35,954 bases of DNA from an uncultured Clostridium sp. (GCA_958449715.1 CAUDIU010000009.1:1-35954); one strand, 5' to 3'; numbered from the stretch's first letter, positions 6,877 through 14,771 are shown. Made by a program: numbers and translations. Notes: a model not told the origin generated them from the letters alone.

Positions 6877-7572
6877 GTGAAAAAGGCTTTTACTTTGGCT
6901 GAAGTGTTGGTTACTTTAGGTATAATCGGAGTAGTGTCAGCAATGACAGTACCTACATTAATGCAAAATCATCAACGAAAGACTTACGCTCTTCAAGCTC
7001 ATAAATTTTATAATGAGATGCAACAAGCTTTATCTATGTTTTTGACAGATAATAATGCTGTAGGTATAAATGAAACCAAATTAAATAATGCAAATTATGA
7101 TATATCTGTTACTCCTTTTGTAAAAAACTATTTTAAAATTGTACAAGATTGTGGTGCAACACCTCAACCATGTTTTGCAGATGAATATAAGTCATTATCT
7201 GGAACTGTAATTGCTGCTGGTCGAGGACAGACATTTAGATGTTTTTCAATTGCGAGTGGTGCAAGTTTTTGTATGGGGACATTCTCTGGAAATGCTGATA
7301 CTGGAGAGGGTTATATATATGTTGATACAAATGGTAAGAAGGGGCCTAATATTGGTTGTAGGGACTATTGGCGAATGTTTTACTTTTCTGATGCATCTGT
7401 AGATGGATGGAAATTAAGTCCTGGTTGTAAAAAAAATGGAGCATTGTGTCCTAATGGTGGATCTGTAGAAAGTCAAAGGAAATACGATTGGGATGAAGGT
7501 TGTGCACGTGGTGATGATGATGTTGATGGTATTGGTTATTTAATTGGTAAGGGTTGGGAAATGGATTGGTAA
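6877..7572 (+). CDS. Type IV pilin-like / pseudopilin protein
   Basis: This is a class III-signal (prepilin) protein: a GTG start, a two-lysine leader, then AFTLAEVLVTLGIIGVVSAM, the prepilin peptidase site and hydrophobic helix with Glu at mature position 5. The 231-residue protein continues as a globular domain with several cysteines and the motif TNGKKGPNIGCRDYW, shared in part with the second prepilin near 28 kb. It ends in a Gly/Asp-rich segment. The GTG start has AGAGGAT six bases upstream. It has its own promoter and terminator, so it is monocistronic. The type IV pilus/type II secretion genes at the right end could encode its export machine. Major pilin versus minor pseudopilin cannot be told from sequence. 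Confidence 0.85.
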   Translation: MKKAFTLAEVLVTLGIIGVVSAMTVPTLMQNHQRKTYALQAHKFYNEMQQALSMFLTDNNAVGINETKLNNANYDISVTPFVKNYFKIVQDCGATPQPCFADEYKSLSGTVIAAGRGQTFRCFSIASGASFCMGTFSGNADTGEGYIYVDTNGKKGPNIGCRDYWRMFYFSDASVDGWKLSPGCKKNGALCPNGGSVESQRKYDWDEGCARGDDDVDGIGYLIGKGWEMDW

Positions 7573-7574
7573 AA

Positions 7575-7603
7575 AAAAGAAGGTCATTTGACCTTCTTTT
7601 TTA
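7575..7603. terminator. Bidirectional terminator between prepilin and dnaJ-like genes
   Basis: AAGAAGGTCA-TT-TGACCTTCTT with A-rich and T-rich flanks makes a stem usable on both strands. It overlaps the stop codon of the minus-strand DnaJ gene and lies just past the prepilin stop. Confidence 0.85.
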
Positions 7604-8638
7604 TAATTCTGCAATTTTTTTGTAAAGTTCTATTTGTTTGTCTGATATGTTTTTAGGAATAACAATTTTAATTTTAGCATTTAAATTGCCGTATCCTCCG
7701 CCTTTTTTAGGTAAGCCTAAATCTTTTAATCTTAGAGCTTGTCCTGATGATGTTTTTGGAGGAATTTTAATGCCGATTTTCCCATGAAGTGTTTCTATGT
7801 CTTTTTTGCATCCTAAAACTGCTTCTGGAGGTGTAATTTCTATTTCTTTCGTTAAATCTGCACCATTTACTTCGTAATCTTTATCTTTGACATTTATTAC
7901 AAGATACAAATCACCTTTTCTTCCATAGGAGTCAGATTTTCCTTCTCCTTTAATCCTGATTTTTTGTCCTTCAGTAATATTTGGAGGTAATTTCACTTTT
8001 ATAGATTTTGGCTCTGATTTAAAACCTGTACCGCCACATTCGCTGCAATATCCACCATTTCCGGAACATTTTGTGCAACGTTCTATGTTGTTAAATTTTA
8101 CATTTACCGGTTTTTGATCAAATATATCTTTTACTGTAACATTCAAGTTCATTGTAACATCAAGATCTTCAGCTTTAGGTGTTTGTTGTTGGCGTTTTCT
8201 TGAAGAAGAAGCTTGTTGTGCTCCTCCAAAATCAAATCCGCCAAAATTCATTCCTTGAGTTCTTGCACCTCCGCCCATCATATCTCCGAATAATGAGCTG
8301 AAAAAGTCAGAGAACCCTCCTAAATCTTGACCATTGAAGCTATAACTTTGGTATCCGCCTTGTCCGCCTCCAAAGCCAAATTGTTCAAATCCAGGAGGTG
8401 GAGTGTAGTTTTGTCCACCTTGCCAGTTTGCTCCTAAGCTATCATATCTTTGTCTTTTTTGTTTATCTCCAAGAACTTCGTAAGCTTCATTTATATCTTT
8501 GAACTTACTTTCAGCCTCTTTGGTTTTATTAACATCGGGGTGATATTTTCTGGCTAGTTTTCTGTAAGCTGATTTAATTTCAGCTTCGGTGGCATCACGT
8601 TTAACACCTAATATATCATAATAGTCTTTATATTCCAT
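7601..8638 (-). CDS. DnaJ-family chaperone with half-size zinc centre
   Basis: A co-chaperone that would stimulate DnaK ATPase. The J domain (residues 1-70) has the HPD motif at 33-35. A Gly/Phe-rich region (about 72-140) with an Arg/Gln patch follows, then a substrate-binding C-terminal half (155-345). Canonical DnaJ has four CxxCxGxG motifs; here only two are visible (C188/C191 and C198/C201), so at most one zinc can be held in that module. This puts it between DnaJ and the zinc-free CbpA type. The start at 8638 has AGGAG ten bases upstream. It stands alone; no dnaK or grpE is nearby. Confidence 0.88.
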   Translation of the reverse strand: MEYKDYYDILGVKRDATEAEIKSAYRKLARKYHPDVNKTKEAESKFKDINEAYEVLGDKQKRQRYDSLGANWQGGQNYTPPPGFEQFGFGGGQGGYQSYSFNGQDLGGFSDFFSSLFGDMMGGGARTQGMNFGGFDFGGAQQASSSRKRQQQTPKAEDLDVTMNLNVTVKDIFDQKPVNVKFNNIERCTKCSGNGGYCSECGGTGFKSEPKSIKVKLPPNITEGQKIRIKGEGKSDSYGRKGDLYLVINVKDKDYEVNGADLTKEIEITPPEAVLGCKKDIETLHGKIGIKIPPKTSSGQALRLKDLGLPKKGGGYGNLNAKIKIVIPKNISDKQIELYKKIAEL

Positions 8639-8714
8639 ATTTTACCATCTCCTAAATAATATAATAATATAAAAAAGATGAAAACTTGAAATAATTAATT
8701 ATTTTTTAAGTATT

Positions 8715-8749
8715 AAAAAAGACAGAGCTTATTAAACTCTGTCTTTTTT
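8715..8749 (-). terminator. Terminator at the end of the ribosomal protein cluster
   Basis: AAAAAAGACAGAG / CTCTGTCTTTTTT with a nine-base loop. It is symmetric and could work on both strands. It lies ~95 bases past the rplR stop and ~75 bases before dnaJ, so the ribosomal transcript appears to end here. Confidence 0.85.
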
Positions 8750-8762
8750 AATTTATCTTAAA

Positions 8763-8844
8763 AGCGACTACGCTCCTTTTTATTTTTTTTGCCTTAAAAA
8801 GTTTATGCAAAAACTTATTTGGCGGGTGGAGCGGTTACGCTCCT
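8763..8844 (-). repeat. Paired GC-rich hairpins after rplR
   Basis: Three hairpins sit in tandem between the rplR stop and the terminator: GGAGCG-GTTA-CGCTCC (8828-8843, overlapping the stop codon), AAGTTT-ATGCAA-AAACTT (8799-8816) and AGCG-ACTA-CGCT (8763-8774). The nine bases TACGCTCCT occur at both 8769-8777 and 8836-8844. A close relative of the first hairpin follows rplE (10977-10994). Confidence 0.6.
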
Positions 8845-9211
8845 AGAACATTAAGCCAGCTTCTCTAGCAGCATCAGCTAAAGCAGCGATACGACCGTGA
8901 TATAAGAAACCTCCGCGGTCAAATACTACACATTCAATGCCTTTAACTTTAGCTTTTTTAGCGATTGCTTCACCAACGATTTTAGCAGCTTCGATGTTAC
9001 CACCGTGAGCTAATTTTTCTTTTAATTCTTTATCGTTAGAAGAAGCTGATGCTAAAGTTACATGATTTACGTCATCAATTAATTGAGCATAAATGTGTTT
9101 TGTACTTCTATAAACAGCTAATCTTGGGAATTCAGAAGTTCCTGACAATTTAACTCTTATAGATCTGTGTCTTTTTTGAATTTTTGGTTTTCTATTTTCT
9201 TGTTTAATCAT
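8843..9211 (-). CDS. rplR: Large ribosomal subunit protein uL18
   Basis: L18 binds 5S rRNA in the central protuberance. The 122-residue length and the motifs HRSIRVKLSGTSEFPRLAVY and VVFDRGGFLYHGRIAALA identify it. It is the last ribosomal gene here; rpsE, rpmD, rplO and secY, which usually follow, are absent. The TAG stop runs straight into a GGAGCG hairpin. AAAGGAAA supports the start. Confidence 0.97.
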   Translation of the reverse strand: MIKQENRKPKIQKRHRSIRVKLSGTSEFPRLAVYRSTKHIYAQLIDDVNHVTLASASSNDKELKEKLAHGGNIEAAKIVGEAIAKKAKVKGIECVVFDRGGFLYHGRIAALADAAREAGLMF

Positions 9212-9289
9212 TGTAATTTCCTTTCATTACTTGCTTTAACGGGCTACTTACATTCACCCTTCACATGCAATTATTAGGCTGCATTAGCC

Positions 9290-9829
9290 TTATTTTTTAC
9301 CAGCTTTACCAGCTTTACGTCTGATGTATTCGCCTTCGTATCTAACACCTTTTCCTTTATAAACTTCAGGAGGTCTTTTAGATCTGATGAATGCTGCTAC
9401 ATCACCAACAGTTTGTTTGTTTGTTCCTTTTACTGAAATTTTAGTGTTTGCTTCTACAGAAATTGTGATACCTTCTGGTGGTTCAACAATTACAGGGTGA
9501 GAATAGCCTAATGCTAAGTTTAAGTTTTTACCTTCCATATTAGCACGGTAACCAACACCTTGGATTTCTAATTTCTTTTCAAATAATTCTTTAACACCGT
9601 GTACAGCGTTAGCAATTAAAGTTCTAGATAATCCGTATAAAGCATCAGTTTCTCTAGATTCACCTACTTTTGAAAGAACAATGTGGTTGTCTTCAATTTT
9701 TACTTCAATTTCAGGACGTACTTCAACAACTTCAGTTCCGTGAGGTCCTTTTACAGTAACTGTATGACCTTCTATTTTTACTTCAACCCCTTGTGGGATT
9801 TCGATAGGTTTTTTACCAATACGTGACAT
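9290..9829 (-). CDS. rplF: Large ribosomal subunit protein uL6
   Basis: L6 sits near the factor-binding centre of the 50S subunit. The 179-residue protein begins MSRIGKKPIEIPQGVEV and ends with the family signature RSKRPPEVYKGKGVRYEGE. The TAA stop is followed at once by a small hairpin, GGCT-AATGC-AGCC. A 78-base gap separates it from rplR and a 131-base gap from rpsH. Confidence 0.97.
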   Translation of the reverse strand: MSRIGKKPIEIPQGVEVKIEGHTVTVKGPHGTEVVEVRPEIEVKIEDNHIVLSKVGESRETDALYGLSRTLIANAVHGVKELFEKKLEIQGVGYRANMEGKNLNLALGYSHPVIVEPPEGITISVEANTKISVKGTNKQTVGDVAAFIRSKRPPEVYKGKGVRYEGEYIRRKAGKAGKK

Positions 9830-9960
9830 TTTAATTTTCTCCTTCGGTATATTGTGTACATATTTCGACCTTTTCTACCAATTGTGATCGAAATTTTAAA
9901 ATATAGAGTTTGTTAGACTAAATCTTTTTGTTCTTAGTCTTTGTTTCTCTATCATTCTAA

Positions 9961-10359
9961 TTAGTAAACGTAGCAAAGAACTTCGCCACCGATGTTTTCT
10001 TTTCTAGCTTTTCTGTCTGTTAAAAGACCTTTGCTAGTAGAAACGATAGCAATACCCATACCACCTAATACTTTAGGAAGATTTTTAGCTTTGCTGTAGT
10101 TTCTCAAACCTGGTTTAGAAATTCTTTCTAATTTTGTAATGATAGGTTTGTTGTTAGCATCGTATTTTAAAGTAATTTCTAATACTTTAAATTTGCCGTC
10201 TTCTTTTACGCTGTAATCAGTAATAAAACCTTCTTCTTTTAAAAGTTTAGCTAATTGAACTTTTAATTTAGAAGATGGCATTGAAACTGATGGGTGTGAT
10301 ACCATATTAGCGTTTCTAATTCTTGTTAGCATATCTGCTATAGGATCTGTCATTGACAT
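9961..10359 (-). CDS. rpsH: Small ribosomal subunit protein uS8
   Basis: S8 binds the central domain of 16S rRNA. It begins MSMTDPIADMLTRIRNANM and ends with the signature GLLTDRKARKENIGGEVL. In this genome it appears to head its own transcript, because a terminator and a 359-base gap separate it from rpsN. The ribosome binding site is AAGGGAAA. Beyond the stop a 7-bp inverted repeat, AGACTAA/TTAGTCT (9915-9940), lies before rplF. Confidence 0.97.
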   Translation of the reverse strand: MSMTDPIADMLTRIRNANMVSHPSVSMPSSKLKVQLAKLLKEEGFITDYSVKEDGKFKVLEITLKYDANNKPIITKLERISKPGLRNYSKAKNLPKVLGGMGIAIVSTSKGLLTDRKARKENIGGEVLCYVY

Positions 10360-10718
10360 AATTTTTTCCCTTTCGAGGACTTACCCACAGTTATAGGCAG
10401 TATCCTTTTTAACTATTACACCACTTACTGAATTAATTGTTGCTTTATAAAAAAGCTTATTTCAGCAGTCTGGAACTGTATAACTAAGATATCATGAATA
10501 ATTTAGATTTACAAGTAAATATTTGAATATGTTAATTATTGTTGCTTATATAAAAAACCAAAAAAGACCGCATCCCTCGGTCCTTTGGTTTTTTATTATA
10601 TTTATATTTCGCATAAGATAAAGTAAACGTTTTATTTACTTATAATTTAATAAATTTATGCAAAACAAAGTTCTACTATAAACTATTAAAAGTCTAAGTT
10701 AAAATACGATATACTTTA
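10360..10718 (-). other. 359-base gap between rpsN and rpsH (leader of rpsH)
   Basis: No coding frame is supported. Nearest to rpsN there is AT-rich sequence with a weak stem (AAGTAAA/TTTACTT, 10621-10641). Then comes a terminator (10553-10594). Below it a near-direct repeat occurs twice about 100 bases apart: ATTGTTGCTT followed by TATA-rich sequence at 10436 and 10538 (plus-strand view). On the minus strand TTGTAA and TATCTT spaced by 17 bases give a weak promoter candidate near 10513-10485. The last 150 bases can form small stems (e.g. CAGT/ACTG) but I recognise no known leader. Confidence 0.5.
10553..10594 (-). terminator. Terminator inside the ribosomal cluster, after rpsN
   Basis: On the minus strand AACCAAA..GACCG-agggatg-CGGTC..TTTGGTT forms a two-part stem ending in a run of six T. 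It would end the rpsJ-to-rpsN transcript, or attenuate it, before rpsH. Confidence 0.75.
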
Positions 10719-10925
10719 CTACCAGCTTGCTTTTGTAACGCCCGGAAGTAATCCTTCGTGAGCCATTTTTCTTAAACAAATTCTGCAAAGACCGAAATCT
10801 CTGTGGTAACCATGAGGTCTTCCGCAAATGCTGCATCTGTTATGAAGTCTTACTGCAGGGTATTTACCAGCTGCAACAAGTTTTTCGCGTCTTAGTTCTT
10901 TGTTTATCATCGCTTTTTTAGCCAT
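10719..10925 (-). CDS. rpsZ: Small ribosomal subunit protein uS14, zinc-binding type
   Basis: S14 in its short, zinc-binding form: C31-x2-C34 and C47-x2-C50 (CSICGRPHGYHRDFGLCRIC). The 68-residue length is slightly above the usual ~61 because of an N-terminal stretch, MAKKAMINKE. It ends with the typical LPGVTKASW. AAGGAGA supports the start. It lies 67 bases after rplE, with two hairpins in the gap, and before a terminator. Confidence 0.96.
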   Translation of the reverse strand: MAKKAMINKELRREKLVAAGKYPAVRLHNRCSICGRPHGYHRDFGLCRICLRKMAHEGLLPGVTKASW

Positions 10926-10963
10926 GAATTTCTCCTTTTTTTATTTTGTTTGTTGTTGTATAA

Positions 10964-10994
10964 CCCGATTAGCGGGAGGAGCGTCAACGCTCCT
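10964..10994 (-). repeat. Two hairpins after the rplE stop codon
   Basis: AGGAGCG-TCAA-CGCTCCT (10977-10994) overlaps the rplE stop, and CCCG-ATTAG-CGGG (10964-10976) follows at once. The first stem and its CCCGC flank closely resemble the hairpin after rplR. There is no T-run, so these are not ordinary terminators. Confidence 0.6.
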
Positions 10995-11553
10995 ATTTGT
11001 TCATCCCTTTAAAAGGCATTCCCAATAATTTTAGTAATTCACGAGCTTCTTCATCAGTTTCAGCTGTAGTGATTACAGATACGTTCATACCTTTTACTAA
11101 ATCAACTTCTTCATAAGTAATTTCTGGGAATAATGCTTGTTCTTTCAAACCTAAAGTATAGTTTCCACGACCGTCAAAACTTTTTGGAGAGATACCTCTG
11201 AAGTCACGAATACGAGGCAATACTACACAAATAAGTTTTTGTAAGAAGTCATACATTCTTTCGCCACGCAATGTAACCATTGCACCAACTGGCATTCCTT
11301 CTCTTAACTTATAAGATGCGATTGATTTTTTAGCTTTTGTAACTACGCATTTTTGACCAGCTATTTTAGTCAATTGAGCTTCAATTGCTTCTGCAATTTT
11401 AGAGTTGTGAGAAGCTTCTCCAACACCCATATTCAAAACAATTTTATGAAGCTTTGGTATTTGGTTAATATTTTTATATCCGAATTTTTCCTTTAATGCA
11501 GGAATTACTTCTTCTTGATATTTTGCTTTTAAACTTCTAGTTTTTGTTGTCAT
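10993..11553 (-). CDS. rplE: Large ribosomal subunit protein uL5
   Basis: L5 contacts 5S rRNA and the P-site tRNA. It has LHKIVLNMGVGEASHNSK near the N-terminus and GMPVGAMVTLRGERMYDFL in the middle, followed by LPRIRDFRGI. The 186-residue length is normal. It follows rplX by 56 bases. Its stop codon is the first base-paired part of a GGAGCG hairpin. Confidence 0.97.
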   Translation of the reverse strand: MTTKTRSLKAKYQEEVIPALKEKFGYKNINQIPKLHKIVLNMGVGEASHNSKIAEAIEAQLTKIAGQKCVVTKAKKSIASYKLREGMPVGAMVTLRGERMYDFLQKLICVVLPRIRDFRGISPKSFDGRGNYTLGLKEQALFPEITYEEVDLVKGMNVSVITTAETDEEARELLKLLGMPFKGMNK

Positions 11554-11609
11554 TTTCGTATTTCCTTAATTCTACGATGCAATAATATTATACAATAAAC
11601 ATGTAAATA

Positions 11610-11945
11610 TTATAATTTTGCATCTAATTGTTCACCACATTTTTTACAAACACGAACTTTTTTGCCGTCAACGACTTCGTGTTTGATCCTTGTCGGTTTT
11701 TCGCAAGCAGGGCAAATAACCATTACGTTAGAAGCATCTACAGGAGCTTCTACTTTGATTAAACCGCCTTGTATTCCTGCCATTGGTTGAGGTTTTTGAG
11801 CTTTTGTAGCCATATTTAAACCTTCAACAGTAACAGTGCCTTCAGTAACGTTAACTTTTTTAATGTTACCTGATTTGCCTTTATCTTTGCCTGCAATAAT
11901 CATTACTCTGTCAGTATTTTTTACATGCAATTTTTTCTTTGTCAT
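11610..11945 (-). CDS. rplX: Large ribosomal subunit protein uL24
   Basis: L24 is an early assembly protein. Its KOW motif is IIAGKDKGKSGNIKKV (about residues 16-31). The C-terminus has paired cysteines, C78/C81 and C100/C103, a zinc-ribbon-like tail found in many bacterial L24 proteins. Its length is 111 residues. Start support is AAGGAATAA. It lies between rplN and rplE. Confidence 0.97.
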   Translation of the reverse strand: MTKKKLHVKNTDRVMIIAGKDKGKSGNIKKVNVTEGTVTVEGLNMATKAQKPQPMAGIQGGLIKVEAPVDASNVMVICPACEKPTRIKHEVVDGKKVRVCKKCGEQLDAKL

Positions 11946-11986
11946 TTTATTATTCCTTTATATTTTATTGGATTATCTTTCTTGCA

Positions 11987-12355
11987 CTAGATAACTTCCG
12001 GTGCAAGAGAAACGATTTTCATGTAACCTTTATCTCTTAATTCACGAGCTACAGGTCCGAAAACACGTGTTCCACGTGGGTTGCCATCTTTGTTGATGAT
12101 AACTGCTGCGTTTTCGTCAAATCTGATAACTGATCCGTCTGCACGTTTGATATCAGCTTTTGTTCTAACTACAACAGCTCTAACAACTTCAGATTTTTTT
12201 ACAGGCATATTTGGGTTTGCATCTTTTACTGCTGCTACGATTTCATCGCCAACTGCAGCAAATTTTTTGTTTGAACTTCCCATTACGCGAATGCATAAAA
12301 GTTCTTTTGCACCTGTATTATCTGCTACTTCTAGTCTAGTTTCTTGTTGTATCAT
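11987..12355 (-). CDS. rplN: Large ribosomal subunit protein uL14
   Basis: L14 forms part of the subunit interface. It begins MIQQETRLEVADNTGAKEL, a very conserved start, and contains GDEIVAAVKDANPNMPVKK and GTRVFGPVARELRDKGYMK. The 122-residue length is standard. A hairpin (CATTAC/GTAATG, 12403-12420) lies in the 82-base gap after rpsQ. Confidence 0.98.
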   Translation of the reverse strand: MIQQETRLEVADNTGAKELLCIRVMGSSNKKFAAVGDEIVAAVKDANPNMPVKKSEVVRAVVVRTKADIKRADGSVIRFDENAAVIINKDGNPRGTRVFGPVARELRDKGYMKIVSLAPEVI

Positions 12356-12437
12356 TTTTATTTTCCTTTATTTTTAAAGAATGTTTTACTGTTTCGTCCT
12401 CTCATTACGCTAAGGTAATGTTGACTAATAGATATTA

Positions 12438-12683
12438 CTATCTAGCTTTTTCAACTACTTCAGCTAATGTCCAACGTTTGTCGCCAGAGATAGGTCTTGA
12501 TTCTACAATTCTAACGATATCGCCTTCATTGCAAATGTTACCTTCATCATGAGCTTTGTAGTTTTTATTTGATTCAATAATTTTTTTGTATTTTGGATGT
12601 GGTTCATAATCTGCTACTTTAACTACGATTGTTTTATCCATTTTGTTGCTGATTACTACACCTTGTTTTTCTTTCTTAGGCAT
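12438..12683 (-). CDS. rpsQ: Small ribosomal subunit protein uS17
   Basis: S17 is a 16S rRNA primary binder with an OB fold. VVISNKMDKTIVVKV and YEPHPKYKKII identify it, and the 81-residue length is normal. Its start overlaps the end of rpmC by eight bases, implying translational coupling. A TAGAT/ATCTA stem overlaps its stop codon. Confidence 0.97.
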   Translation of the reverse strand: MPKKEKQGVVISNKMDKTIVVKVADYEPHPKYKKIIESNKNYKAHDEGNICNEGDIVRIVESRPISGDKRWTLAEVVEKAR

Positions 12684-12873
12684 GTTGTACCTCTTTTTCT
12701 TTTATTACAGTTTTTGCTTGAGCTATCAATCTTTTTGTTTTAGAAATCAACGCTGTGTTTTCTAATTTGTGAGTTGAAAGTTGTAATTTGTAGTTGAACA
12801 AATCTTTTTTCCAATCAACTATTGCACTTTGCAGCTCTTCTACTGTTTTTTCGCGCATTTCTTCTAATTTCAT
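12676..12873 (-). CDS. rpmC: Large ribosomal subunit protein uL29
   Basis: L29 is a small helical protein near the polypeptide exit. The 65-residue sequence has the usual two-helix pattern (MKLEEMREKTVEELQ and LENTALISKTKRLIAQAK). It overlaps rpsQ by eight bases and lies 29 bases after rplP. AAAGGAAA supports the start. Confidence 0.95.
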   Translation of the reverse strand: MKLEEMREKTVEELQSAIVDWKKDLFNYKLQLSTHKLENTALISKTKRLIAQAKTVIKEKEVQHA

Positions 12874-12902
12874 TGTTATTTCCTTTATTAGTTTTAGCGT
12901 GA

Positions 12903-13322
12903 TTACGCTTCTAACTTAGCTTTTTCTACTACTTTTACTTTGATAGGCAGTTTTTGAGCAGCCAATTCTAATGCGTGAACTGCAACACTTCTGTCGAAAT
13001 AGTCAAGTTCAAATAGAATTCTGTTCGGTTTAACAACTGCTACCCAATATTCCAAGTTACCTTTACCTGAACCCATACGAGTTTCAGCAGGTTTTGCAGT
13101 AATTGGTTTATCTGGGAATATTTTAATCCAAACGTTACCGCCACGTTTGATTTCACGAGTCATTGCACGACGTGCAGCCTCGATTTGTCTGCTGGTAATC
13201 CAACCAGGTTCAACAGCTTGAAGTGCATATCCACCAAATTCTAATTTTGTTCCTCTGGTTTCTGTACCTTTCATTCTGCCTTTCATCATTTTGCGGTATT
13301 TAGTTTTTTTAGGCTGTAACAT
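12903..13322 (-). CDS. rplP: Large ribosomal subunit protein uL16
   Basis: L16 organises the A-site region of 23S rRNA. It begins MLQPKKTKYRKMMKGRMKG and contains ARRAMTREIKRGGNVWIKIF and TRMGSGKGNLEYWVA. It is 139 residues long. The TAA stop falls in the loop of an AGCG/CGCT hairpin. It sits between rpsC and rpmC. Confidence 0.98.
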   Translation of the reverse strand: MLQPKKTKYRKMMKGRMKGTETRGTKLEFGGYALQAVEPGWITSRQIEAARRAMTREIKRGGNVWIKIFPDKPITAKPAETRMGSGKGNLEYWVAVVKPNRILFELDYFDRSVAVHALELAAQKLPIKVKVVEKAKLEA

Positions 13323-13368
13323 TTTATTTTACTCCATTTAGTTTTTTCTTACTATTTATAACTCGCGG

Positions 13369-14100
13369 TTATGCTTCTTCTGTAGATGCGATTCTACGTC
13401 TTGGACGTCTTCCGCCTTTTTCAGAACCTTCTTTACCGCTTTTTGCTTTGATGTTTTGGTCAGCTTTTTCGCCAGGCATTAAGTTGCCTTTGAAAATCCA
13501 AACTTTAACACCGATTTTACCCATAATAGTATCAGCTTCTGTGAATCCGTAATCAACATCAGCACGAAGTGTTTGAAGAGGAATTCTTCCTTCTTTTGCC
13601 CATTCAGAACGAGCAATTTCAGCTCCGCCTAAACGTCCTGATACCATAACTTTAATACCTTGAGCGCCAGCTCTCATTGTACGTTGCATTGCTTGTTTCA
13701 TTGCACGTCTGAAAGCTACACGTTTTTCTAATTGTTGAGCAATTGCTTCTGCTACAAGTTGTGCATCTGCATCAATTCTTGCAACTTCTACAACGTTGAT
13801 GATTACAGGTTTGCCGATGTATTTTGATACTTCTTTTTTCAAGTCTTCAATACCTTGACCACCACGGCCAACAACAATACCAGGTTTTGCTGTTACAACA
13901 GTTACTGTTGTGTTTTGGGCTTTTCTAGCGATTAAAATCTTAGAAACACCTGCAGCATAAAGTTTTTTCTTAATAAATTTTCTTATTTTAGCGTCTTCTG
14001 CTACGAATGCACCATAATCTTTTACCTTAGCAAACCATGTGCTTACCCAAGGTTGAATTATGCCGATTCTAAATCCTTTTGGATGTGTTTTTTGTCCCAT
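13369..14100 (-). CDS. rpsC: Small ribosomal subunit protein uS3
   Basis: S3 lines the mRNA entry channel. The N-terminus MGQKTHPKGFRIGIIQPW, the KH-domain motif GIVVGRGGQGIEDLKKEV and the C-terminal domain motif VSGRLGGAEIARSEW are clear. The 243 residues include a short basic C-terminal tail. It follows rplV by 24 bases. Confidence 0.98.
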   Translation of the reverse strand: MGQKTHPKGFRIGIIQPWVSTWFAKVKDYGAFVAEDAKIRKFIKKKLYAAGVSKILIARKAQNTTVTVVTAKPGIVVGRGGQGIEDLKKEVSKYIGKPVIINVVEVARIDADAQLVAEAIAQQLEKRVAFRRAMKQAMQRTMRAGAQGIKVMVSGRLGGAEIARSEWAKEGRIPLQTLRADVDYGFTEADTIMGKIGVKVWIFKGNLMPGEKADQNIKAKSGKEGSEKGGRRPRRRIASTEEA

Positions 14101-14124
14101 TTTATTTACCTTTTGTTATTACTA

Positions 14125-14460
14125 CTACTTGATATCACTAACTTTTAATGTTAAGTGAGAAGTGCGTTTTAGTCTTTTATACATACGACCTTGCGCTCTT
14201 GTTCTTGCTCTTTTATATGTAACGCTTTCATCTGCAAAGATTTCAGAAACCTTTAAAGATTCAGCACCTACGCCATATTTTTCTTGTGCATTTGCAACTG
14301 CTGCTTTCAAGTTCTTTTCAACTACTCTAGCGGCAAAATAAGGCATAAAACGCAACATATCTTGAGCTTCAACGACAGATTTTCCTCTTACTTCGTTGAT
14401 TACTCTACGAAGTTTTCTAGCTGTCATTTTAATATCTGTTTGTCTTGCTTTAGCTTCCAT
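14125..14460 (-). CDS. rplV: Large ribosomal subunit protein uL22
   Basis: L22 extends a beta-hairpin into the exit tunnel. The C-terminal hairpin RARTRAQGRMYKRLKRTSH marks it, together with KMTARKLRRVINEVRGKSV at the start. Length 111 residues, normal. It lies 29 bases after rpsS in the usual order. Confidence 0.97.
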   Translation of the reverse strand: MEAKARQTDIKMTARKLRRVINEVRGKSVVEAQDMLRFMPYFAARVVEKNLKAAVANAQEKYGVGAESLKVSEIFADESVTYKRARTRAQGRMYKRLKRTSHLTLKVSDIK

Positions 14461-14489
14461 TTTTTTATTTCCTTATTCTTTTAATTGCG

Positions 14490-14771
14490 TTACTTACGTT
14501 TAGCAGTCTTGTCAGAGCCTGCGTGTCCTTTGAATAATCTTGTTGGTGCAAACTCACCTAATTTGTGTCCGATCATTTGTTCTGTTACATAAACAGGTAC
14601 ATGAGTTTTTCCGTTGTGAACCGCGATTGTGTGTCCTAACATATCAGGTACAATCATGGATGCTCTTGACCAAGTTTTTATAACTTTTTTCTCAGAGTTT
14701 GCATTCATTTTTGCGATTTTATTTTGTAGAGCTTCTTCTACATATGGACCTTTTTTTAATGAACGTGCCAT
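14490..14771 (-). CDS. rpsS: Small ribosomal subunit protein uS19
   Basis: S19 binds the 16S head with S13. MARSLKKGPYVEEAL and the C-terminal HKLGEFAPTRLFKGHAG are diagnostic. It is 93 residues long. A perfect GGGGC-ATTAA-GCCCC hairpin (14805-14819) lies between rplB and this gene, upstream of its AAGGAGA ribosome binding site. Confidence 0.98.
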   Translation of the reverse strand: MARSLKKGPYVEEALQNKIAKMNANSEKKVIKTWSRASMIVPDMLGHTIAVHNGKTHVPVYVTEQMIGHKLGEFAPTRLFKGHAGSDKTAKRK

